From assembly GCA_016192075.1 (NCBI GenBank), contig JACPUU010000008.1, positions 1 through 64,000 of the forward strand: a stretch of 64,000 bases of DNA, written 5' to 3'. Made by a program: the position numbers and the translations under genes. Below, one piece after another: positions 8,583-18,327 of this stretch. Numbering within the stretch: position 1 is the first letter of the stretch; each line of letters opens with the position of its first letter. The notes beneath the pieces were generated by a model. The model did not search any database. It saw only the letters and a program-made list of their open reading frames with translations, and was not told the DNA's origin. Source of the stretch: Bacteroidota bacterium (GTDB lineage Bacteria; Bacteroidota; Bacteroidia; Flavobacteriales_D; Crocinitomicaceae).

Positions 8583-10682
8583 TTATTCAATCACCAACCT
8601 GCCGGTTGAAATCAAACCTGACTGACTGGTGATGGTGTACAGGTATAATCCTTTTGCAAGCCCTGAAACCCCAATGGTTGTTGTTTTAGCCGCGGTCTGT
8701 GTCAATACAATATTGCCCAGTGCATTATGCAATTGAATGGTAACCGTTTCACTGCCTGGCAGCACCAGTGTAAATTCTTTCTGCGCCGGATTCGGATAAA
8801 TGCTGTATTCAAGTGTTTGTTCATTTACCCCCACAAATGACATAATGGTAATGTTTGAAATAACAAATTCGCACCCGTTTGCATCAGTAATGGTAACTTC
8901 ATAAACACCGCCTGCAAGGCCTGAAATATCTTCTGTTGTAGCGGCAAATCCTCCGGGACCGGTCCAACTGAAACTATACGGAGCTGTGCCGCCTGAAACT
9001 GAAAGATTCACTGCTCCGTCATTTCCAAAATACTCGTGCGTTAATGCTGTGCCGCCACCCATTGGTGAGGGGCTGTTAACAGTTACGTTGACCGTTTCAT
9101 TGCAAAGGGCGCCATCATTGATCACAATGGAGTAGCTGCCATCACACAAGCCTGTAAAAGTTCCGCTGGGCTGGGGGCCGGCACCTATGTCAAAGGTATA
9201 CGAACCTGAACCGCCGGTTGGGGTCACGGTAATTTCTCCGTCACACACACTGTTGCATGAAGCATCCGTAGCGGATGAATTTAATACCATGTCACAGGTT
9301 GGAATGCCGCAGCCGGTTAAAATCAATTGAACGCTGTTGTTTGCATTCAGCCTTCCGCCTGTAACGGTTTCAGTGGTTAAATTTGAAACCGGATCAACCC
9401 CGTCAAGCAACGCGGTACGAATCTGGTCAGCCGCTCCCTGCGGATCAGACATGGCTAAATCTGCCAGGTTCTGGCAGGGAACTGAATACAATAGTGCAAT
9501 AACACCAGCGGTTAAGGGAGAGGCAAATGAAGTACCTGACGTACTGCCGCTACCACCGCCGGCAGATGTTGTAACAACGGATGCACCGGGTGAACCCAGG
9601 TCAATGGTGGTTTGTCCATAACCTGAAAAGGTGCGCACGTCAGAACTGTTTGTTGCGGTAACTGAAATCATATAAGGACTTGAACACGCCGTTGGCATAT
9701 CACCCACCACATCAATGTTAACATTGTTATTCGCCGTTGCGCCACAGTTCAGAATACCGGCCTGGCCCAGTGTATTGTAGAAATCACACCACAACGGATA
9801 GTCTGCCGGGTTAGCGTTGTCAATACCCCATGAGGCATTGGTTGCTACTACAAAAGCACCTTGCGTACCACCACTGCTGGTGTATAATTCACGCATGGTC
9901 AGCGGGTAGGTATAAGCCGCTATTACATTGGCCTCTGACAATGTTCCGGACATATCAACCTGCATGATTTTAACATTCCAGTTAGCACCTACTACATTAT
10001 TTGCATTATCGCCTACAGCGCCAATCATACCGGTTACCTGGGTGCCGTGTGAGCCTGTTGCAATATTATCGGTATTGTTACCTGAATTCCATCCGTCGTA
10101 ATCATCTACATAGCCGTTGCCATCATCATCAATGCTGTTATTTGCAATTTCAGCGGTGTTTACCCAATGGTTGGCTGCCAGATCAGGATGTGCCCAATCA
10201 GCCCCGCCGCCTTCAATAACGCACACCACAATTTCATCTCCGTTCTGCGTGGTACCGCCTGTTGTTACATCCCAGGCAAGGTCTGAGTCAATGTCATTAT
10301 CTGAGCCATCTACATGGTGCCACTGGCTTCCAAAAGACGGATCGTTGGGTGTAAGACGCTCTTGCACGTAATGATTATTCTGTGCAACCAGCACATGCTT
10401 GTTTGAATACAAGGCACTGATCATCTGGTCATGCGAAATGGCATTTTCATCAAACACCAGCAGCCAGATATTAACCGGTGCAGATACTACTTTTGAAACG
10501 CGCAGGCCGGTATACTGATTGTTCACCAGCTGCATACCGGTCTCAATTTCAGCAAGTGACGCAGGGTCATCGACTTTGATCAGAATTTCGCCCGGGACAT
10601 AAGCGCCCGGAACCTGGCTTTGCTGTCCGAATGAAATCTGAAATCCAAGCAGCATTAAACTTAAGTAAAGTATTTTTTTCAT
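8583..10682 (-). CDS. Secreted S8 (subtilisin-like) peptidase with T9SS sorting domain
   Basis: The 699-residue protein has a signal peptide (MKKILYLSLMLLGFQISFG), a propeptide-like region, a subtilase domain (about 125-450), a SprB-repeat-like domain (about 465-615, TDANGCEF) and a C-terminal type A sorting domain starting SIYPNPAQKEF. The subtilase His (SHGTQVTGM), oxyanion Asn region (ASWGIDN) and Ser (GTSFASPLTAG) motifs are clear. In the Asp motif, where relatives have VAVIDTGV, this protein has VCVIEGGGADWAHPDL: the aligned Asp is Glu with an insertion, so the Asp of GAD two residues on may serve, or activity may be altered. It should be exported by Sec then T9SS. Confidence 0.93.
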   Translation of the reverse strand: MKKILYLSLMLLGFQISFGQQSQVPGAYVPGEILIKVDDPASLAEIETGMQLVNNQYTGLRVSKVVSAPVNIWLLVFDENAISHDQMISALYSNKHVLVAQNNHYVQERLTPNDPSFGSQWHHVDGSDNDIDSDLAWDVTTGGTTQNGDEIVVCVIEGGGADWAHPDLAANHWVNTAEIANNSIDDDGNGYVDDYDGWNSGNNTDNIATGSHGTQVTGMIGAVGDNANNVVGANWNVKIMQVDMSGTLSEANVIAAYTYPLTMRELYTSSGGTQGAFVVATNASWGIDNANPADYPLWCDFYNTLGQAGILNCGATANNNVNIDVVGDMPTACSSPYMISVTATNSSDVRTFSGYGQTTIDLGSPGASVVTTSAGGGSGSTSGTSFASPLTAGVIALLYSVPCQNLADLAMSDPQGAADQIRTALLDGVDPVSNLTTETVTGGRLNANNSVQLILTGCGIPTCDMVLNSSATDASCNSVCDGEITVTPTGGSGSYTFDIGAGPQPSGTFTGLCDGSYSIVINDGALCNETVNVTVNSPSPMGGGTALTHEYFGNDGAVNLSVSGGTAPYSFSWTGPGGFAATTEDISGLAGGVYEVTITDANGCEFVISNITIMSFVGVNEQTLEYSIYPNPAQKEFTLVLPGSETVTIQLHNALGNIVLTQTAAKTTTIGVSGLAKGLYLYTITSQSGLISTGRLVIE

Positions 10683-10915
10683 GGCAAACTAGTTTAAGAG
10701 TCCTCTAAAGTTAGGAAGATTTTTGGAAGCATCTGATACTTGCCAAAATACGACCCCCTGTATGCATCAAACGTATAAGCCCGGGAAAGGGCGTTTTTTA
10801 CCCTCACTTGTTTCCCAACGCGTTAGCAAAAACTTACCTTTTTTTTAACGTTAGATAGCAACCGATGTATTAATTTTAACGTCTAAATCGATGTACGGAA
10901 TTTAAAACAGAAGTC

Positions 10916-11053
10916 ATGTCCAGGGTAGTAGTATATGTTTTTGACAGTTTATTTGAGCGGAAAGAGACAGTTTCTTATCGTGAAAAAAGTGCCGTTGTAG
11001 TTGCTTTTTGTCTTTTGATTATTGTAACCACCATTACATTAATTCTGATCTGA
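10916..11053 (+). CDS. Possible 45-residue single-TM small protein
   Basis: The ATG at 10916 opens a 45-codon frame with a charged N-terminal half (FDSLFERKETVSYREKS) and a hydrophobic C-terminal helix (AVVVAFCLLIIVTTITLILI). Its 3' end overlaps the last 15 bases of the convergent GH3 gene. The amphipathic-then-TM layout is protein-like, but no homologue is known to me. The 230 bp between the S8 gene and this ORF hold nothing else recognised. Confidence 0.4.
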   Translation: MSRVVVYVFDSLFERKETVSYREKSAVVVAFCLLIIVTTITLILI

Positions 11054-12577
11054 CAGCAGGCTATTCTCATACTCAGAATTCAGCAGCGTCTCCATCAATA
11101 AGCGGTCATTATTCAGCCGGGGTATTTTATGCTGCCCTCCCAGTTTATTAATTGATTTCAGGTATTTTTCAAAAGTGCCAGCCCGCGCAACTTTCAATTG
11201 CGGCATTCCCAATGACAGATTTCCCGTGCGTTTGGCTTCGTAATCAGAATTCAGGTTTTTAAGTTCACCATCCAGAATGTGGGTAAAAACAACCAGGTCT
11301 TCCGGTAATTTGTCAAACTCTATCAACCATTGGTGTGCACCACCTGTATTCTGAGACATATATACCGGTGCAACCGTATATTCCCGCACCTCAGCGTTTG
11401 TTCTGCGGCAGGTTTCAGCCATTGCCTTTTCAGCATTTTCCACCACCAGCTCTTCACCAAAGGCATTGATAAAACTTTTTGTACGGCCGGTTATTTTAAA
11501 GCGATACGGAAAGGTTGACGTAAACCGGATGGTATCTCCTATGATGTATCTCCACAAACCGGCATTGGTAGAAATAACCAATGCATAATTTTCATTCAGT
11601 TTCACCTCACCCAAAGGCAAAACGGTTTTGGAATTGACGCCATCAAAGGCAGCCATGGGTATAAATTCAAAATAAACACCATAATCAAGCATCAGCAAAA
11701 GGGCATCGGTATTTAAGTCATCCTGGATACCAAAAAAGCCTTCTGATGCATTGTACGTTTCAACATAATGCATGTCGTTAAACGGAATGAGTTTATGAAA
11801 TTGTTCACGATAGGGTTCAAAATTTACGCCGCCGTGCATAAACAACTCCAGGTTGGGCCACACTTCACGCAGGTGTTTTTTTTGCGTTATCTGCAGTACC
11901 CGTTTACACAAAACCAGTGTCCAGCTGGGCACACCGGCCAGAATGTAAATATCTTCATGAATGGTTGAATGCGCCAGTTTCTCAATTTTCTCTTCCCACT
12001 CACTCATCAATGCAATTTCTTTAGAGGGGGTGCGGCGCAGTTCAGCCCACCAGGGCATGTTTTTAAGAATGATTGCTGACAAATCTCCAAAATACGAGTC
12101 GTGATTCAGGTAATTAATTTCAGCACTGCCGCCCAAAATAAGATGTTTGCCTTTGTAAAGTTTACGGTCAGGTAACTGATTGTAATAAAGACTTAGCAGA
12201 TCTTTACCTCCTTTGTAATGACAATCTTCGAGTGACTCACGTGAAACCGGTAAAAATTTACTCTTGCCGGTTGTTGTGCCGGACGATTTGGCAAACCATT
12301 TTATTTCAGAATTCCAGGTAAGGTTTTGTTCATTTTTCAAAAGCCGGTCTACATACTTTGAAAAATCAGCATATTCAGTAAGCGGAACACGGGTTTTGAA
12401 ATCATGGTCGGATTTAATGGAAGCGTAATCGTATTTTTTACCCCATTCAGTCTGAGATGCACGTTCAAGCAACGCCATCAAAACATCATTCTGAACTTCA
12501 ATGGGATATTTTTTAAATAACTCAATCTGGTGAATTCTCTTTTTGATAATCCACGAAAAAATTGAATTAAAAGGCAT
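11039..12577 (-). CDS. GH3-family (auxin-responsive promoter family) adenylate-forming protein
   Basis: The 512-residue protein follows the GH3 acyl-acid-amido synthetase layout: ATP motif 1 FAKSSGTTTGKSKFLPVS (about residue 92), motif 2 YNASEGFFG (about 275) and motif 3 WRYIIGDTIRFTS (about 340). Plant GH3 enzymes join amino acids to acyl acids. Bacteroidota homologues are common but their substrates are unknown. A 53-residue gene lies just upstream on the same strand, 53 bp away. Confidence 0.9.
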   Translation of the reverse strand: MPFNSIFSWIIKKRIHQIELFKKYPIEVQNDVLMALLERASQTEWGKKYDYASIKSDHDFKTRVPLTEYADFSKYVDRLLKNEQNLTWNSEIKWFAKSSGTTTGKSKFLPVSRESLEDCHYKGGKDLLSLYYNQLPDRKLYKGKHLILGGSAEINYLNHDSYFGDLSAIILKNMPWWAELRRTPSKEIALMSEWEEKIEKLAHSTIHEDIYILAGVPSWTLVLCKRVLQITQKKHLREVWPNLELFMHGGVNFEPYREQFHKLIPFNDMHYVETYNASEGFFGIQDDLNTDALLLMLDYGVYFEFIPMAAFDGVNSKTVLPLGEVKLNENYALVISTNAGLWRYIIGDTIRFTSTFPYRFKITGRTKSFINAFGEELVVENAEKAMAETCRRTNAEVREYTVAPVYMSQNTGGAHQWLIEFDKLPEDLVVFTHILDGELKNLNSDYEAKRTGNLSLGMPQLKVARAGTFEKYLKSINKLGGQHKIPRLNNDRLLMETLLNSEYENSLLSDQN

Positions 12578-12630
12578 ACGAAGAATGTTACAGGAAAACT
12601 GAAATTCCTGTCAGACAGAAAACGGAATTT

Positions 12631-12792
12631 TTATCCGAAAAATAACACTCCAAAAATAATGACCAGCATGATGATGACATAAACCGGCGTAAGAATGCTG
12701 GTTGAGTCATCAAAATAAGCGCGCTCTGATCCGTGCTGACCATGATCGTCGTGTGCATGACTGTCATGTGAGTGGTCGTGATGATCTGACAT
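12631..12792 (-). CDS. 53-residue His-rich small membrane protein
   Basis: The protein starts MSDHHDHSHDSHAHDDHGQH, with seven His and six Asp in the first twenty residues. A C-terminal helix (PVYVIIMLVIIFGVLFFG) ends it. Such a layout suggests a tiny metal-binding inner-membrane peptide. I do not recognise a family. It is upstream of GH3 on the same strand and may share its transcript. The His/Asp codon pattern on a clean frame supports a real gene. Confidence 0.65.
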   Translation of the reverse strand: MSDHHDHSHDSHAHDDHGQHGSERAYFDDSTSILTPVYVIIMLVIIFGVLFFG

Positions 12793-13063
12793 AGTTTTCA
12801 AGTTTTTTGTAAATATAGTAAGAATCTTAAAAATTGAACCACTACTGCCTTTTTTTGAAAAGAATCTGCAAAACCACCAGCCTTTGGTAATAGGCAGATT
12901 ATGACCTTACCGCTGTTGATTCAGAATCAGCCAAAAAGGGGTAACAGCGCCCGGTGATTTGCAAAACGCACTGAAAATAAGCCATCTGACACCATTGATT
13001 AAACGGTACCGGCTGCCGTATTATTTTTCGTTATCTTTAGATTCTCAATAAACTACGCTTACC

Positions 13064-15433
13064 ATGAAAAAAATCTACCTAGCACTTTTAGTGTGCCTTT
13101 TGCTGCCTGCATTTTCAATTGCCCAGGAAAACTATTCCCGCGTTAAAATTTACGGCACCGATGCTGAACTGAATGAGGCCGCCCAATTGGGTGTGCCACT
13201 TGACCACGGCCAGCACAAACACAACATGTGGTTTATAACCGATCTTTCTGAAAGCGATATTCAGATTCTGGAAACACAGGGTTTCACTTACGAAATACTG
13301 ATTCAGGATGTGAGCGCCTATTATGTAGCCAACAGTACATCTACCGCTGCTGAGCATATTGATGGCGAACGCATCACCTGCCCTACTGCAACAAGCGGCA
13401 GCAGTTTTGACGTCACAACCCCGTCTAACTGGCAATTGGGGAGCATGGCTGGTTACTATACCTACCAGGAATTTTTAGACGAGCTGGATTCGATGGCATC
13501 CAAATACCCAAATCTGATTTCAGCCAAATCACCCATTTCAAGTTATACATCCATTGAAGGACGACCAATCTACTGGGTGCGCCTTTCAGACAACCCCAAT
13601 GCAGATGAAACTGAAGAGGAAGTATTGTACACCGCCATTCATCATGCGCGTGAACCGGCCAGTTTGTCTCAGCTTATTTTTTACATGTGGTGGATTCTCG
13701 AAAACTACGGAGTGAATGATGAAGTTACCTACCTGGTTGATGAAACCGAAATGTATTTTGTGCCCATGATTAACCCTGACGGTTATGCTTATAATGAATC
13801 AACCAATCCCGGCGGCGGCGGCATGCACCGCAAAAACCGGCGCAACGTGGGAACATCCAATAAAGGTGTTGATTTGAACCGTAATTACAGTTATAACTGG
13901 GGAACAACGGGTATTTCTACCAACCCCAACAACGATACCTATTGCGGTACAGCTGCTTTTTCTGAACCTGAAACACAAGCCATCAGATGGTTTTGTGAAA
14001 ACCGTGATTTTCAGTTTGCCTTTAATGCGCATACCTATGGTAATTTATTGTTATTCCCTATCGGGTGGTCAGATACCGAGTTTGCACCCGACCATGATTA
14101 CATGCAGGCCTTTACCAACCACATGGTTATTTTCAACGGCTACACAGCTGAAAAAAGTTCAACGCTCTATCCCGCATCCGGTGATTCAGATGACTGGATG
14201 TACACCGATGACCTGGTGAACAAACCCAAAGTTTTTGCCATGACACCCGAATGTTCAAACGAAGGCAGCGCCAACGATTTCTGGCCACCCCAGGCTGCTA
14301 TTCTGGATATTTGTTCAGCCAATATCTGGATGAATAAAACACTGGCACACATGCCTCATATTTATGGTGTAACAACGGACCAGGACCCCAGCCAGATTGC
14401 TGACATGACCGGTTATTTTCACTATGAAATTGAACGCCTTGGGCTTGAAGATGGTGACATTACCGTGAGCATGACAGCCCTTACCGGTATTCAATCACTG
14501 GGTGCTGCCAATGTACACACCATGAACCTGATGGACATTGACCTGGACTCTATCAATTATGTGCTGGACCCCGCCATTTCTTTTGGTGATGAAATCAAAT
14601 ACCTGCTGCTGACTGATAATGGATTGTGGACCCGTACAGATACCATTGTAAAAACCTATGGCGCAGGAACCGCTGTTTTTACAGACAACTGCGATAACCT
14701 GACCAACTGGACCGGAACCTGGAATTTCACATCAGAAGATTTTGTTTCTGCCTCAAACAGTATCACTGATTCTCCGTTTGCTGATTACAGTAACGATGAA
14801 AGTTCACCACTTGAACTGAACCAAAGTTTTTCATTTGAAAATGCCACCTATGCATACGTTCAGTTCAATGCCAAATGGGCCATTGAAAACGATTGGGATT
14901 ATGTTGAATTTATGGCTTCTACCGATGGAGGAAGTACCTGGGCTCCGCTCTGTGGAAAATACACCACCCCCGGTAATGCTGACCAGGATCTGGACAACCC
15001 GCTTTATGACAATTTTCAGCCAACCTGGGTACTTGAAGAAATAGATTTGTCAGCTTATGTAGGTATGACCGATGTGCGTTTCAGATTCTACCTGTTTTCT
15101 GACGGAGGTGTAACCGAAGATGGTTTTTATTTTGATGATTTTACAGTTTATACAGATCATATTGACGATGCCGGACTGGATGAAACTGCACCAACCCTGG
15201 TTCAGGTATTTCCAAATCCTGCAAGTCAGCAACTCACTGTTCAGTATTCAAATTCCAACGCTGTACAATCAGTCGTTGTTTGTAATGAACTGGGGGCTGA
15301 AATTGCAACATTTCAACCAACTTCAAACCTGTTGCAGATCAATGTGCAAACCTGGGAAACCGGGGTTTATTACCTGAAAACCTATACACATACAGGTGAC
15401 GTAACTGTTAACCGGTTTGTGGTGGTGCGCTAA
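13064..15433 (+). CDS. Secreted M14 zinc carboxypeptidase with T9SS sorting domain
   Basis: The 789-residue protein has a signal peptide (cleavage near SIAQ), a propeptide region, and a peptidase M14 domain (about 140-445). Zinc ligands are in HHAREPAS (H-x-x-E) and FNAHTYG; the substrate Arg is in VDLNRNYSYNWG; the catalytic Glu is in MTPECSNEG. A beta-sandwich region with DDFTVYTD (about 560-700) follows. The C-terminus has the type A sorting motif VFPNPASQQLTV. It is probably a surface or secreted digestive peptidase. A TATCTTTAG box lies about 30 bp before the start. Confidence 0.95.
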   Translation: MKKIYLALLVCLLLPAFSIAQENYSRVKIYGTDAELNEAAQLGVPLDHGQHKHNMWFITDLSESDIQILETQGFTYEILIQDVSAYYVANSTSTAAEHIDGERITCPTATSGSSFDVTTPSNWQLGSMAGYYTYQEFLDELDSMASKYPNLISAKSPISSYTSIEGRPIYWVRLSDNPNADETEEEVLYTAIHHAREPASLSQLIFYMWWILENYGVNDEVTYLVDETEMYFVPMINPDGYAYNESTNPGGGGMHRKNRRNVGTSNKGVDLNRNYSYNWGTTGISTNPNNDTYCGTAAFSEPETQAIRWFCENRDFQFAFNAHTYGNLLLFPIGWSDTEFAPDHDYMQAFTNHMVIFNGYTAEKSSTLYPASGDSDDWMYTDDLVNKPKVFAMTPECSNEGSANDFWPPQAAILDICSANIWMNKTLAHMPHIYGVTTDQDPSQIADMTGYFHYEIERLGLEDGDITVSMTALTGIQSLGAANVHTMNLMDIDLDSINYVLDPAISFGDEIKYLLLTDNGLWTRTDTIVKTYGAGTAVFTDNCDNLTNWTGTWNFTSEDFVSASNSITDSPFADYSNDESSPLELNQSFSFENATYAYVQFNAKWAIENDWDYVEFMASTDGGSTWAPLCGKYTTPGNADQDLDNPLYDNFQPTWVLEEIDLSAYVGMTDVRFRFYLFSDGGVTEDGFYFDDFTVYTDHIDDAGLDETAPTLVQVFPNPASQQLTVQYSNSNAVQSVVVCNELGAEIATFQPTSNLLQINVQTWETGVYYLKTYTHTGDVTVNRFVVVR

Positions 15434-15457
15434 GTGATTTGAACCTACTAAAAAACA

Positions 15458-15488
15458 AAAGCGGAGTTTTCAAATTCCGCTTTTTTTG
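15458..15488 (+). terminator. Intrinsic terminator of the M14 gene
   Basis: AGCGGA (15460-15465) pairs with TCCGCT (15476-15481), preceded by A-rich sequence and followed by a run of T. Confidence 0.85.
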
Positions 15489-15587
15489 TCTCTGTAAGAA
15501 TTAGGATTTTTTAAGGCCTGCGATTGATACGCTCATTGTATTTTTGCACTGCAGTATCGTGTTGATGCTGTCTAAAAACCAAAACTT

Positions 15588-16454
15588 ATGAAATCAAAAA
15601 TTGAACTGGCGGCTATTGCTGCTGCTTTGCTATTGGGTGCATGCAGCCCTGATCCTGAACCAATCAGCGGAATATTGAACTGTAACCTGGACGGTGATTA
15701 TTGGGAATCAACCGCCGCATCTGCCGTAATCAGCAACGGCGTTACCAACATTACCGGTCAAATCACCAGCTCAGGCCAAACGATTACCATGACACTTCAG
15801 GGGACAACTGCTACCACCTATACACTTACCGCAGGCGGTACCCATGCCGCAGCTTATGTACCCGATCAAAGCGGATCAGCCGCATATACCTCCAATGCTA
15901 CCGGAGGCAGTGGAAACGTAACCATTACTGAAATCAATACCTCTAGTCATACCATGAGTGGTATTTTCGATTTTGTAGGGGCGCGTCCAAGTGATGGAAC
16001 TGAGATCGAAATCACAGACGGAATTTTCACAGACATACCTTATACAGAAGAAGTAACACAAACCTTTAACAATACATTTACGGCAAAGGTAGACGGTGCA
16101 ACCTTCAACCCAACCATTATTTACGGACAGCTTTACTCCGGCAAAATCTCTATCACCGGTTCTGAGAACGGAAGTTTCCCTTCCATTGGTCTTTCAGTTC
16201 CCTCTTCGGTGACACCAGGCACTTATTCATTGAGTCCTTATGGATCATACAACGGCCTGTACAATGTAGCAAACAATGCTAACTCCATGTATTCAGCAGC
16301 CAGTGGCAGCGGGGGCACTGTAACTATTACCGCACATAACACCACCGATGATACCATTGAAGGAACCTTTCAATTCACTGCATCACCAAACATTGGTTCA
16401 ACGGCTACCAACTCGTACGCTATTACAGAGGGTACTTTTGCAGTAGAATACTAA
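15588..16454 (+). CDS. Lipoprotein of unknown function
   Basis: The 288-residue protein has a type II signal peptide with lipobox LLGAC at residues 15-19, followed by SPDPEP. The rest is rich in Thr, Ser, Gly and Asn with alternating beta-strand patterns. It looks like two related halves (FNCNLDGDYWEST-like and FTAKVDGATFNPT). No enzyme motif is visible. A TATTTTTG box at 15539-15546 could be its -7 element, though no good -33 is seen. A strong terminator follows, so it is probably a single-gene unit. Confidence 0.75.
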   Translation: MKSKIELAAIAAALLLGACSPDPEPISGILNCNLDGDYWESTAASAVISNGVTNITGQITSSGQTITMTLQGTTATTYTLTAGGTHAAAYVPDQSGSAAYTSNATGGSGNVTITEINTSSHTMSGIFDFVGARPSDGTEIEITDGIFTDIPYTEEVTQTFNNTFTAKVDGATFNPTIIYGQLYSGKISITGSENGSFPSIGLSVPSSVTPGTYSLSPYGSYNGLYNVANNANSMYSAASGSGGTVTITAHNTTDDTIEGTFQFTASPNIGSTATNSYAITEGTFAVEY

Positions 16455-16478
16455 ACAGTGATTTCTAAAAAAACGAAA

Positions 16479-16506
16479 GAGCGCGATAAAAATCGCGCTC
16501 TTTTTT
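16479..16506 (+). terminator. Intrinsic terminator, possibly bidirectional
   Basis: GAGCGCGA (16479-16486) and TCGCGCTC (16493-16500) form a perfect 8-bp stem with a T run on the plus side and an A run upstream, between convergent genes. Confidence 0.9.
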
Positions 16507-16563
16507 AGTTTAAGACCTTGAATTCTTTTTTTTCTATTTGCAGCTTTTCAATGCCAACTGCAA

Positions 16564-17025
16564 TTACTTGTTTTGATCTTTAATTACATAGGTTTTTGTA
16601 AGACTGTCATGCCAGCCAATGCCTTTTTCACCCAGGAATGAAAATGCTTCAAACGGAATAAGCCGTGCAAAAGCGCGACCGACAATTTGTCCCAGGGTGG
16701 GTTTTTGTCCCTTATGATTTACAACATGCGTACCGGTCATCATTTTACCAACCGTTTTGCCTGTAGTATGTTCCATCACTACAAAATAAATGATAAATAT
16801 ACCATAATTGAGTAATGTCGAAAAAACATACAAATCCATATGTCTCAACATTTCCCGGGATTCTACTATCCAATCACCGTATACCAGGTAATTTGCCAGA
16901 AAGCTGATCGGGATCCCGACCAGGAAAGCATCTGCCAGTAAATTACCAAACCGCAGTCCTTTGGATGCTGCCAGTTTTTCATAATCTCTTTCTTCTTCGT
17001 TAACATCCAATACCTGATCTTCCAT
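16564..17025 (-). CDS. RDD-family membrane protein
   Basis: The 153-residue protein has two or three membrane helices and the RDD family C-terminal pattern HTTGKTVGKMMTGTHVV, GRAFARLIPFEAFSF and WHDSLTKTYVI. RDD proteins are small inner-membrane proteins; some are linked to Na+/H+ transport, but no function can be given here. It stands alone between the lipoprotein and mscS. Confidence 0.85.
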   Translation of the reverse strand: MEDQVLDVNEEERDYEKLAASKGLRFGNLLADAFLVGIPISFLANYLVYGDWIVESREMLRHMDLYVFSTLLNYGIFIIYFVVMEHTTGKTVGKMMTGTHVVNHKGQKPTLGQIVGRAFARLIPFEAFSFLGEKGIGWHDSLTKTYVIKDQNK

Positions 17026-17205
17026 TTTCTATAAATTTTAAGGTTATAGAACTAAAGATAATTGAATCACCGGATAATAAAAACGGCAGTGCTAATTGTT
17101 TTTAAAATGCTGTTCTAAAACTGGTACCAAGTGATTGTAACGAAAGCAGATAGTATTTCAAAAATCACTTCTCTGTTATTGATTTTTTTTCAGCGGTACC
17201 GGAAT

Positions 17206-18324
17206 TCAGGCACCCGGTTCGCTTTTGGTTTGATGAATTTCTACCTGTTTGAACGGAATAATAATATCATACTTTTTGAACTCACGCTCAATGGCAAAAC
17301 GAATATCACTTTTGTGAATTTCAATGTAGAAATTTTGTGTGGCCCAAAAAACCACATCCAGTTCAAGTCCGTTATTTCCAAAATTCAGAAACCGGACAAA
17401 TACCTCACGCTGGTCTGAAACACTGGGATGCGCTGCTGCACAGCGAATCAGAATTTCTTTTACCAGTTCCAGATCAGTACCGTATTTCACCGTTACGGGA
17501 ATGGTAAAACGCGTCAGCTGGCTGCCATAAGTCCAGTTATTGACGCTTTCATGGGTGAGCTTATTATTAGGCACAACCAGTATCATACCATCACGCGTTT
17601 CAATTTTGGACGTACGCAAATTGATCTCAATAATTTTGGCAACAATGTCTTTTCCGTTAAGCGGAATTTCAATGATGTCACCCACTTTCAATGAACCCTC
17701 AATCAGCAGCAGCAGTCCTGAAAAATACATACTGAATACGTGCTGAAGCCCAACACCAACACCCACCAGCAAAAAGGCAGTTGCTCCCAGAAAAAGTGTC
17801 ATGTTCATACCCAGGCTGCGGAGTATGATAATGGTTGCAAATGTGTAAACAAGATACTTGGCCAGCTGAATGTAAATGTACTGCGTTCCCTGGTCTACAT
17901 TCTGATTACGGTTCACCGTGCGCAACAACCACACCTTCAGAAAACTGAGTACAATGCGTGCAATAAAAATAACTGCCAGTATTACAAAAATGTGGTATAC
18001 GGCTATGTGAAATGTTTCAAACCTGAAAAATTCGAACTTGAGAATGTGTGTGATGTTTAACTGGCTGTTGTTAAGCCTGAGACTCAAAAAACCAATGTAA
18101 ATAATCACCAGCCAGATTACCTGCTTAACGAGTTTCCACAAGGCTATTTCGCGGCCTTCAAACCGGAGTTGTTTGTCAGTGAGCTGGCGTTCATTAAAGT
18201 ATTTTTTGATAAACCGGATAAACAGTTTACCACACAGAAACAAGACTGCAAAAACCACCAGGTTAAAAATGGTCAGTGCAAATTCACCCTGCCGGATAAT
18301 CGGAAAACTGAGTATGTTGTTCAT
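17206..18324 (-). CDS. Mechanosensitive ion channel, MscS family
   Basis: The 372-residue protein has four predicted membrane helices followed by the MscS pore-lining helix (GATAFLLVGVGVGLQHVFSMYF) and the beta domain with EGSLKVGDIIEI, TRDGMILVVPNNKL and an FRIPVTVKYGTD-like stretch. It would release osmolytes under hypo-osmotic shock. Three bases separate it from the upstream dnaG stop, so the two are probably co-transcribed. Confidence 0.93.
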   Translation of the reverse strand: MNNILSFPIIRQGEFALTIFNLVVFAVLFLCGKLFIRFIKKYFNERQLTDKQLRFEGREIALWKLVKQVIWLVIIYIGFLSLRLNNSQLNITHILKFEFFRFETFHIAVYHIFVILAVIFIARIVLSFLKVWLLRTVNRNQNVDQGTQYIYIQLAKYLVYTFATIIILRSLGMNMTLFLGATAFLLVGVGVGLQHVFSMYFSGLLLLIEGSLKVGDIIEIPLNGKDIVAKIIEINLRTSKIETRDGMILVVPNNKLTHESVNNWTYGSQLTRFTIPVTVKYGTDLELVKEILIRCAAAHPSVSDQREVFVRFLNFGNNGLELDVVFWATQNFYIEIHKSDIRFAIEREFKKYDIIIPFKQVEIHQTKSEPGA

Positions 18325-18327
18325 GCT

